The notes beneath the pieces were generated by a model, which worked only from the letters and a program-made list of their open reading frames with translations, searched no databases and had not been told where the DNA came from. Made by a program: the position numbers and the translations under genes. Below, one piece after another: positions 57,707-64,000 of a stretch of DNA of 64,000 bases; the stretch's first letter is position 1; each line of letters begins with the position of its first letter. The DNA is taken from the NCBI GenBank assembly GCA_022782265.1, contig JALFOM010000148.1, positions 1-64,000 of the forward strand, in the 5' to 3' direction. Source of the stretch: Clostridiales bacterium. Lineage in GTDB: Bacteria; Bacillota; Clostridia; Oscillospirales; Oscillospiraceae.

Positions 57707-58212
57707 TCCAATTTTTCTTCAAGAACTTCGTTCCAGTAATAATCAATTCGCGTATAATCGATCTCGATCCAACAGTCCATATGGGATCTCTTTGTATAGA
57801 TGATGCAGTGGTACATCGCCGACAGGGACTGCGTGTATTTGCAAAGAAACTCCAGCTTCCACTTTTTGCTGTGGATCTTTTTAATGAGGGTATTCACATT
57901 GATCTCTTTTGCTGTCGTGAAACCGAAGCCAGAGAAGAAACGGTGCCTCTTTAACAGGCAGATTGTCAGGTCATCTTCCGGCGAGTGGGAAAACAGCTCC
58001 ATGCTGACGCGGCTGGCGGAGGTGCCGCAGACCTGGTTATAGGGGTTCTTTTCGTCCTGAGGCAAAAGACGAAAGCCGCCGGGAAAATCAAAAATCAGTT
58101 TCCCGTCCTCAACGTGCAGATCCTCGGCTACACAGTCGTGAAGCGTGGGGACAAGCCCCTCCTCCGGGAATTTGGTATCCAGAACGCTGTGGAATTTCCA
58201 GGCCTGATCCAT
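57703..58212 (-). CDS. Hypothetical protein
   Basis: ORF overlapping the CAT-like gene by 4 bp; good RBS in duplicated upstream cassette. Confidence 0.75.
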   Translation of the reverse strand: MDQAWKFHSVLDTKFPEEGLVPTLHDCVAEDLHVEDGKLIFDFPGGFRLLPQDEKNPYNQVCGTSASRVSMELFSHSPEDDLTICLLKRHRFFSGFGFTTAKEINVNTLIKKIHSKKWKLEFLCKYTQSLSAMYHCIIYTKRSHMDCWIEIDYTRIDYYWNEVLEEKLE

Positions 58213-58220
58213 GCCTTATC

Positions 58221-58284
58221 CCTCCTGAAAAACTTTGGCTGTATTTAGGGCCATTTTATCATAGACACCGCTTTTCCGCAATCT
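58221..58284 (-). repeat. Duplicated promoter/leader cassette, copy A
   Basis: 64-bp near-identical to 59408..59471. Confidence 0.85.
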
Positions 58285-58395
58285 CCCCGCGCTGATGGAA
58301 GCGGCGTTTTTACAGGCTGGGGAGAAAACCGCAACAGCCTGTTGCTTGGCTTTCCGGGGCAGGGATGGTATAATCTCCGTGAGGTGGTGATCCAT

Positions 58396-58845
58396 ATGGA
58401 AACAAAGGATGTCATAAAGGAACTCAGGACCCGGAAAGGCTATTCTCAGGACGAGCTGGCGGAGAAGATCCATGTCACCCGGCAGGCGGTATCCCGCTGG
58501 GAAACCGGCGAGACCCTGCCGAATACGGAGACGCTGAAATTGCTGTCACGGCTGTTTGACGTGACCATCAATACCCTTTTGGGCTCTCCCCGGAAGCTGA
58601 TCTGCCAATGCTGCGGTATGCCCCTGGATGATTCCACGACCAGCAGGGAAACGGACGGCGCATTCAATGAGCAGTATTGTAAATGGTGCTATGCCGGCGG
58701 GAAGTTTGTGTACAGCGATCTGAAGGAGCTGACGGATTTTCTCGTTGGGCATATGGCCAATGAAAACTGGCCGACGGAGCAGGCGCGGGCTTATTTTGAA
58801 GTGCAGCTGCCAAAGCTTCATTATTGGCAGCAGAGGGAGAAATGA
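58396..58845 (+). CDS. XRE HTH regulator fused to a putative zinc ribbon domain
   Basis: HTH (YSQDELAEKIHVTRQAVSRWETGETLP) plus CQCCGMPLDD...QYCKWCYAGG. Confidence 0.88.
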   Translation: METKDVIKELRTRKGYSQDELAEKIHVTRQAVSRWETGETLPNTETLKLLSRLFDVTINTLLGSPRKLICQCCGMPLDDSTTSRETDGAFNEQYCKWCYAGGKFVYSDLKELTDFLVGHMANENWPTEQARAYFEVQLPKLHYWQQREK

Positions 58846-58944
58846 GCTGCCGCTTCCGGGCTGCATTCATAGAAAAAGCAGTACCCTGTCTGATGCAGGG
58901 TACTGCTTTTTCAGGCAAAAGATATCGGGTTTTGTATGCCTGTG

Positions 58945-59397
58945 CTACAGCTTTTTGGTAAAGCAGATGATCCGATTTGCCTCTTCAAAGCCGGCGGCGA
59001 GATGAAAACGCAGGCTCTGCGCATTGTCCAGCTCGCAGTCGCTGGCAAACTCCCGGCAGCCCTGTTGCCGCGCCCACGTTTCACAGGCGGAGAGAAGCCC
59101 GGCGGCGATGCCCTCGCGCCGGTGTTCTTCCTGCACATAGATGCCCTCCAGATAGCCCACGGGGCTTGTGCTCGTCCCCTCCACATAGTCATGCCGGAGC
59201 GCGCACTGGGCAAAGCCCACAGGCAATTCGCCCGCCCGGGCCAGAAAGAACGCCACCTTGTTTTCCGTCATGAGCAGGGAAAACTCCTGCGCCAGTGCTT
59301 CCGCCTGATGCTCCGGCCAGAGCAGTACGGCCAAACTTGCGAGAATATGCAGATCGCCCGTCCCGGCCTTTTCAAAGCACAGCGGCTCATTATTCAT
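58945..59397 (-). CDS. AAC(6')-I-like aminoglycoside 6'-N-acetyltransferase (GNAT)
   Basis: DYVEGTSTSPVGYLEGIYVQEEHRREGIAAGLL...REFASDCELDNAQSLRFHLAAGFEE resembles the AAC(6')-I pattern. Confidence 0.8.
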   Translation of the reverse strand: MNNEPLCFEKAGTGDLHILASLAVLLWPEHQAEALAQEFSLLMTENKVAFFLARAGELPVGFAQCALRHDYVEGTSTSPVGYLEGIYVQEEHRREGIAAGLLSACETWARQQGCREFASDCELDNAQSLRFHLAAGFEEANRIICFTKKL

Positions 59398-59407
59398 GTC
59401 TGTATAC

Positions 59408-59471
59408 CCCTCCGAAAAACTTTGGCTATATTTAGAGCCATTTTATCATAGACACCACTTTTCCGCAATCT
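59408..59471 (-). repeat. Duplicated promoter/leader cassette, copy B
   Basis: Near-identical to 58221..58284. Confidence 0.85.
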
Positions 59472-59747
59472 TCCATAATAAAATAGCCTGCCAAAGGCAG
59501 ACTGAAGTGGATTTTTACAACCAAGAAGGGATTCGCTTGCATTCTCTTTTCGCGGTGGCGAAAAGAGAATAAATGAGTTCGCCAGTGTTTGCACTGGCTC
59601 ACGAAAGCCCCACCGGGGCTTTCGGACATGATTCGAATCCCCAAAAGGAAAAAACGTACTTTCCAAAACTGCATGGGGAGAGCGCGAGAGGGGAGGGTAT
59701 GACCCTCTCGCAAAAATTGAGCGAAGCGGATAATTTCGCCGCAGGCG

Positions 59748-59806
59748 CTTCTCCGCCACAAAAAAAGTCCCGCCTGTTGGCGGGACATTTTTTTGTGGCG
59801 GAGAAG
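59748..59806. terminator. tRNA-Ser terminator inside a long palindrome mirroring the tRNA 3' end
   Basis: CTTCTCCGCCACAAAAAAAGTCCCGCC-tgtt-GGCGGGACaTTTTTTTGTGGCGGAGAAG. Confidence 0.85.
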
Positions 59807-59887
59807 AAGGGATTCGAACCCTTGATACCCTTATGGGGTATACACGATTTCCAATCGTGCGCGCTCGACCAACTACGCGACTTCTCC
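59796..59887 (-). tRNA. tRNA-Ser(GGA), CCA encoded
   Basis: Acceptor GGAGAAG/CTTCTCC, anticodon loop ATTGGAAAT, long variable arm, AAGGGTTCGAATCCCTT T arm. Confidence 0.95.
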
Positions 59888-60043
59888 ACGTTTGCTCAAG
59901 ATGAAAGCAGATATTCACTTGTCAGCTTAGCTATTATAATGCAGGAACGCCTCAAAGTCAAGGAATATTTTCTTTTTTTGCAGAAAAGTTCTCCGGCGCA
60001 TATTATTTCCGTCCCCTGCGCAAAATACAGGTAAAACTCCGGG

Positions 60044-60502
60044 ATGAAAGGGAGACAGACGGACATGAAAATGACCAACGACGAATACAAAAAATACAGT
60101 GAGCGCCACGCGCCCCGCTCCTCCGTAGGGCCCCACATGCTCTGGGCCTTTGTGGTAGGCGGACTGATCTGCTGCTTCGGCCAGTTTTTGCTGAACCTTT
60201 ACAGCGCGGCAGGGCTGGACAAGGAGACGGCGGCCACCGCCACTTCCGTCAGCCTGGTGTTTCTGGGCGCACTGTTTACAGGCCTGGGGCTCTATGACAA
60301 GCTGGCGGCGAAGGCCGGGGCCGGCACGCTGGTGCCCATCACCGGTTTTTCCAACTCCGTGGCGGCCCCGGCGCTGGAATTCAAGACCGAGGGCCTTGTC
60401 ACCGGCACGGCGGCAAAGATGTTCATCATCGCCGGGCCTGTGATCGTCTACGGCATCAGCGCCAGCGTGATCTACGGACTGATTCTGTGTCTGATCGGAT
60501 AG
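60044..60502 (+). CDS. spoVAC: Stage V sporulation protein AC-like
   Basis: HMLWAFVVGGLICCFGQFLLNLY...GFSNSVAAPALEFKTEGLVTGTAAKMFIIAGPVIVYG. Confidence 0.88.
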   Translation: MKGRQTDMKMTNDEYKKYSERHAPRSSVGPHMLWAFVVGGLICCFGQFLLNLYSAAGLDKETAATATSVSLVFLGALFTGLGLYDKLAAKAGAGTLVPITGFSNSVAAPALEFKTEGLVTGTAAKMFIIAGPVIVYGISASVIYGLILCLIG

Positions 60503-60511
60503 GAGAAGAAA

Positions 60512-60658
60512 ATGGCAAAGAAGAAGGAAAAGGACGAGAGAAAGCCCGCTCCGGTGGAGACCGGCTTTGACGAGCGCGGCAGAAAGCGCAGCAAAGGGGA
60601 CAGCCCCTGGGAGCGGGAATCCGACGCCCCCGACGGCGTTTCCGGCAACTGGAGCTGA
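60512..60658 (+). CDS. Small charged protein (48 aa) downstream of spoVAC
   Basis: AGGAG RBS; MAKKKEKDERKPAPVETGFDERGRKRSKGDSPWERESDAPDGVSGNWS*; terminator follows. Confidence 0.6.
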   Translation: MAKKKEKDERKPAPVETGFDERGRKRSKGDSPWERESDAPDGVSGNWS

Positions 60659-60667
60659 TTACACGTT

Positions 60668-60696
60668 AGCCTCCCCTGCGCAAGGGGAGGCTTTTT
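60668..60696 (+). terminator. Terminator
   Basis: AGCCTCCCCT-gcgca-AGGGGAGGCTTTTT. Confidence 0.85.
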
Positions 60697-60816
60697 CCGG
60701 ACGCCCCCGTTCCCACCGTGCTTATTTACAGAGACACATATCACATCCGCAGGGAAAATAAAAGTACCGGCGGACGCGGTCATATCCGTTAAGATTCCCT
60801 TATACTATGGTAATAA

Positions 60817-61707
60817 CTACACGCTGTACATCTGCAGCAGGGTATTCTGGGCGCAGCTGATAAAACGCCTGATGATCCTGTCGTTCCTCCGGCGCTCGCT
60901 GGTGATGATGCCGATCTCCCGGTAGCCCGGCGGGTCGATGGGCACCACCTGCACATCGTCGGCCATGCTGCGCATCACCAGCTCAGACAGCATGGTCAGC
61001 CCCAGCCCGTGCTCCACCATGGAGACCAGGGCGGCATCGTCCAGATTGGTGTAGCGGATGTGGGGAGACACCTTGTGCTCCTGGGCGTTGAATACGGGCA
61101 TGATGTCCAGGTCAAAGCCAAGAGAGGGCATGAGAAATTCCTCGTCGGAAAAGCCGCTGACAGGAAAAACCCCGTTTTCCACCGGGTAGTCCTTGGGCAG
61201 CACTGCCACCAGAGGGTCTTTTTTTACGGAGATCCAGTCCAATCCGTGCCGCAGGGAGGGATGACAGCTTGCAAAGGCACAGTCCAGCTCACCGTTTCTG
61301 ACCAGGTCATGTATGCCCTTGTTGCCGCCCATGCTGATGGAGACGTCCGTGTCCGGGCAGATTTTCCTGAACTCCGTCAGTATGGAAGGCAGCCAGTGCC
61401 GCGCCACGCTGGAATAGGCGCCCACGCGGATGGAGCTGGCCCCGGCCTCCCGCAGATGCTGGGTGCTGACCTCCAGCCGGTCCGCCGCCTCCACAAAGGC
61501 ACGGATATCCGGCAGCAGACGCCTCCCGGCGGAGGAGAGCCGCACACCGCTTTTGCTGCGGATCAGAAGCCCAATACCGATTTCGTTTTCCAACGAATTC
61601 ATCATGTTCGTAAGACCCGCCTGGGTATAGCCCAGCTCCGCGGCGGCGGAGGTAAGGCTGCCCTTGTCTATGGCGGTAAGGAGCGCCTTGAACTTTTTGC
61701 TGTCCAT
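60817..61707 (-). CDS. LysR family transcriptional regulator
   Basis: FKALLTAIDKGSLTSAAAELGYTQAGLTNMMNSLENEIGIGLLIR. Confidence 0.94.
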   Translation of the reverse strand: MDSKKFKALLTAIDKGSLTSAAAELGYTQAGLTNMMNSLENEIGIGLLIRSKSGVRLSSAGRRLLPDIRAFVEAADRLEVSTQHLREAGASSIRVGAYSSVARHWLPSILTEFRKICPDTDVSISMGGNKGIHDLVRNGELDCAFASCHPSLRHGLDWISVKKDPLVAVLPKDYPVENGVFPVSGFSDEEFLMPSLGFDLDIMPVFNAQEHKVSPHIRYTNLDDAALVSMVEHGLGLTMLSELVMRSMADDVQVVPIDPPGYREIGIITSERRRNDRIIRRFISCAQNTLLQMYSV

Positions 61708-61858
61708 GTTAATTATTTCACTTCCTTATGATTCGACAATCCATAACAATTCCTTATGATAAGTATAATAATATAGTGTTTGGAGAAATGCAAGACAAAT
61801 GTTAAAATAACATTAGTCACAAACCGTTAATTATTTTCGGGGAAAGAGGTTATTATCA

Positions 61859-63454
61859 ATGGAAAACAATCGCAGTTCCTGGGCCAGTAATTTTGGCTTC
61901 CTGATGGCAGCCATTGGCTCTGCTGTCGGTCTGGGCAACATCTGGGGCTTCCCCTTCAAGATGGGCAAGAGCGGCGGCTTCACCTTCCTGATCATCTATC
62001 TCCTGCTGGCTGTGTTCGTGGGCATGATCATCATGACCAGCGAGTTGGCCCTGGGCCGCAAGACCGGCAAAGGCGTGGTAGGCGCATATCAGACGGCGTC
62101 AAAGAAGTTCGGATGGATCGGCTGGCTTGGCATTATTGCGCCTTTCCTGATCATGAGCTTCTACTCCGTTCTGGGCGGCTACTGCATCCAGTACATGTCC
62201 CTTAACCTGGCAGAGCTGAGCTTCGGTCTCAGCGGCATCTTCGGCAGCGCCATCACCGGCAGCGCAACCTTCGGCGCAATGCTCACCAACCCCTTTGGCT
62301 GCTTCGTGTTCACCCTGCTGTTCATGGTCATCTGCATGCTGATCGTCAGCGGCGGCGTTGACAGCGGCATCGAGAAGTTCAACAAGGTCGGTATGCCGGC
62401 CCTGGCTGTGATGCTGGTCGTCATCATCATCCGCGCCCTCACCCTGGACGGCGCAGTCGAGGGCCTGAAGTTCATGTTTGTCCCCGGCTACGCGGTAAAG
62501 GCCGGCTTCATTGATGAAGCTCCCGGCCTGGTCTCCGTTCTGGCTACCGCCGGCGGCCAGATGTTCTTCTCCCTGTCCCTGGCCATGGGCGCCATGGTCA
62601 CCTACGGCTCCTACCTGAGCAAGGAAGAGAATCTGGTCAAAAACTCCGTGGTCATTGTTGTGGCCGATACCATCGTGGCGCTGATGGCCGGTCTGGCCGT
62701 TATCCCCGCAGCCGTTGCCAACGGCCTGTCCAGCGGTCTTGCCCCCAACGAGATCGCTCTGAACGGCCCCAAGCTTCTTTTCGTCACTCTGCAGGACGTC
62801 TTTGCTAACATGGGCGCCGCAGGCCCCCTGTTCGGCGTGATCTTCTACCTGCTGGTTCTCCTGGCAGCCATCTCCTCCGCCATCTCCCTGATGGAGGTCG
62901 TCGCGGCCTACTTCCTGGACCGCGCTGCCGCCAAGGGCAAGCAGGGCAACCGCAAAAAGGTCGTTCTCTGGGTCTCTGTTGCCATCACCATTGAGGCGCT
63001 GGTTGTCGCTGTCTGCGGCTTGGGCGCCAACGGCATTGCTCCCTCCGATCTCTTCGGCTGGACTGGCGGCCCCCTGTATGCAACGTGGAACGACTGCTGG
63101 CTGGACTTTATGGACTGCTGGTCTGAAGGCATCGCCATGCCTCTGGGCGCCATGCTCATGGCCCTGATGGTCGGCTGGGAGATCAAGCCCGATTACATTC
63201 TGGATGAGGTCCACAACGGCGAGCACTCCAAGTTCTTCGACGTCTTCTTCCGCGTCTGCGTCACCTTCGTTGTTCCCGTCGTCATGGCCTTTGTCCTGGC
63301 CGGCCAGATGACCGGATTCTTCGCAGCTCTGGATGGACATAACTACGCACAGGTCGAGCTGATCTGCTACATCATCTCCGCAGCTCTGCTGGTGGTGTTC
63401 TGGGTCGTGGCCTTTGTGGGCGGACGGAAAAAGGAAACCGTTCAGTCAAAGTAA
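61859..63454 (+). CDS. Sodium-dependent transporter (NSS/SNF family)
   Basis: WASNFGFLMAAIGSAVGLGNIWGFPFKMGKSGGFTFLIIYLLL. Confidence 0.96.
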   Translation: MENNRSSWASNFGFLMAAIGSAVGLGNIWGFPFKMGKSGGFTFLIIYLLLAVFVGMIIMTSELALGRKTGKGVVGAYQTASKKFGWIGWLGIIAPFLIMSFYSVLGGYCIQYMSLNLAELSFGLSGIFGSAITGSATFGAMLTNPFGCFVFTLLFMVICMLIVSGGVDSGIEKFNKVGMPALAVMLVVIIIRALTLDGAVEGLKFMFVPGYAVKAGFIDEAPGLVSVLATAGGQMFFSLSLAMGAMVTYGSYLSKEENLVKNSVVIVVADTIVALMAGLAVIPAAVANGLSSGLAPNEIALNGPKLLFVTLQDVFANMGAAGPLFGVIFYLLVLLAAISSAISLMEVVAAYFLDRAAAKGKQGNRKKVVLWVSVAITIEALVVAVCGLGANGIAPSDLFGWTGGPLYATWNDCWLDFMDCWSEGIAMPLGAMLMALMVGWEIKPDYILDEVHNGEHSKFFDVFFRVCVTFVVPVVMAFVLAGQMTGFFAALDGHNYAQVELICYIISAALLVVFWVVAFVGGRKKETVQSK

Positions 63455-63476
63455 ATCTGAATCGCTGATCCATAGA

Positions 63477-63507
63477 AAAGGCTGAGCCACCCGGCTCAGC
63501 CTTTTTT
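63477..63507 (+). terminator. Terminator
   Basis: AAAAGGCTGAGCC-accc-GGCTCAGCCTTTTTT. Confidence 0.85.
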
Positions 63508-63632
63508 GCGCTTTTTGTTCTTTGAGGCCTATGTAAAATCAGAAATTTATGAGGCGGGCACGGACCGGATTGCACGGGACGTGCCCCAGATCCCGGAGCT
63601 GATCGGGGAGATCATGGGGGCGCACGGAGCGT

Positions 63633-63674
63633 CCTGTTCACGGGAGTCTTCACCGCTGCGTGGTTCAGAACAAC
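63633..63674 (-). repeat. Degenerate half copy of the GTCATTCTGA palindromic repeat
   Basis: Minus strand TTCTGAACCACGCAGCGGTGAAGACTCCCGTGAACAGG vs copy 1 TTCTGAACCGCGACGGCGGAGAAGAATCCCGCGGATAG. Confidence 0.5.
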
Positions 63675-63725
63675 CTGGGAAATGAAGAAAAGCGGCGAGG
63701 GCTTCGATTGCATTGGCCGATGAAA

Positions 63726-63785
63726 GCCCCGCCGGGGCACAAAAAAAGCACGCATTCGCGTGCTTTTTTGGTGCTCCAGCGGGGA
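63726..63785. terminator. tRNA-Lys terminator inside a long imperfect palindrome mirroring the tRNA 3' end
   Basis: 28-nt arms, 24/28 matching, loop attc. Confidence 0.75.
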
Positions 63786-63844
63786 TTCGAACCCCGGACA
63801 CCCTGCTTAAAAGGCAGGTGCTCTGCCTACTGAGCTACTGGGGC
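63769..63844 (-). tRNA. tRNA-Lys(TTT), CCA encoded
   Basis: GCCCCAGTAGCTCAGTAGGCAGAGCACCTGCCTTTTAAGCAGGGTGTCCGGGGTTCGAATCCCCGCTGGAGCACCA. Confidence 0.92.
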
Positions 63845-63868
63845 GTTTATACGTTGGGAGAAAAGCCC

Positions 63869-63942
63869 TGGCTGGGATGGCGGGACTCGAACCCACTATA
63901 TCGGAGTCAAAGTCCGGTGTGTTACCATTACACTACATCCCA
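63869..63942 (-). tRNA. tRNA-Gln(TTG), CCA encoded
   Basis: TGGGATGTAGTGTAATGGTAACACACCGGACTTTGACTCCGATATAGTGGGTTCGAGTCCCGCCATCCCAGCCA. Confidence 0.95.
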
Positions 63943-63958
63943 GTATAGACTTTGTGGA

Positions 63959-63984
63959 AAAAGGCCGGCGCTGCCGGCCTTTTC
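63959..63984. terminator. Hairpin terminator near the right edge
   Basis: AAAAGGCCGGC-gct-GCCGGCCTTTT. Confidence 0.7.
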
Positions 63985-64000
63985 CTTCATATGGGGTGGG

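Noticed and set aside
57074-59397. Acquired multidrug-resistance island (CAT + AAC(6'))
   Set aside because: No transposase, integrase or integron attachment site seen; CAT-like and AAC-like genes are chromosomal family members of uncertain substrate.

Overview
This is a GC-rich chromosomal window, most likely from a spore-forming Clostridia/Oscillospiraceae-type Firmicute; spo0A, a SpoVAC-like gene and a SleB-like hydrolase support this. Calls rest on reading the supplied ORFs and the raw sequence; no searches were run. Main blocks: (1) two multidrug-type ABC exporters with a MarR regulator; (2) the rpmH-rnpA-yidD-yidC-jag cluster, without dnaA beside it; (3) galU, then queT with a candidate preQ1-I riboswitch, and queH; (4) clpC; (5) an AT-richer TRAP transporter / PfkB kinase / class II aldolase / SIS isomerase / LysR catabolic island; (6) rny, an ECF sigma/anti-sigma pair, and a cobalamin-riboswitch-controlled DUF4430 + ECF S-component pair; (7) an envelope trio (Lgt-like, phosphodiester glycosidase, serine hydrolase with an embedded GGADGPTSI motif); (8) G1P dehydrogenase, spo0A and a lipoprotein barnase; (9) several ABC transporters, and a SAM-hydroxide-adenosyltransferase gene followed by a complete ECF transporter; (10) a GH36/GH2/M28/CAT-like gene run, an AAC(6')-like acetyltransferase, tRNA-Ser, SpoVAC, an NSS transporter, tRNA-Lys and tRNA-Gln. 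The observations I rate highest are an IS200/IS605-like right-end/omegaRNA-like hairpin array at the left edge that supplies the stop codon of an ABC gene, tRNA 3' ends mirrored across their terminators at two loci, a duplicated promoter cassette, the B12-riboswitch DUF4430-ECF pair, and a membrane-anchored barnase with no barstar nearby.
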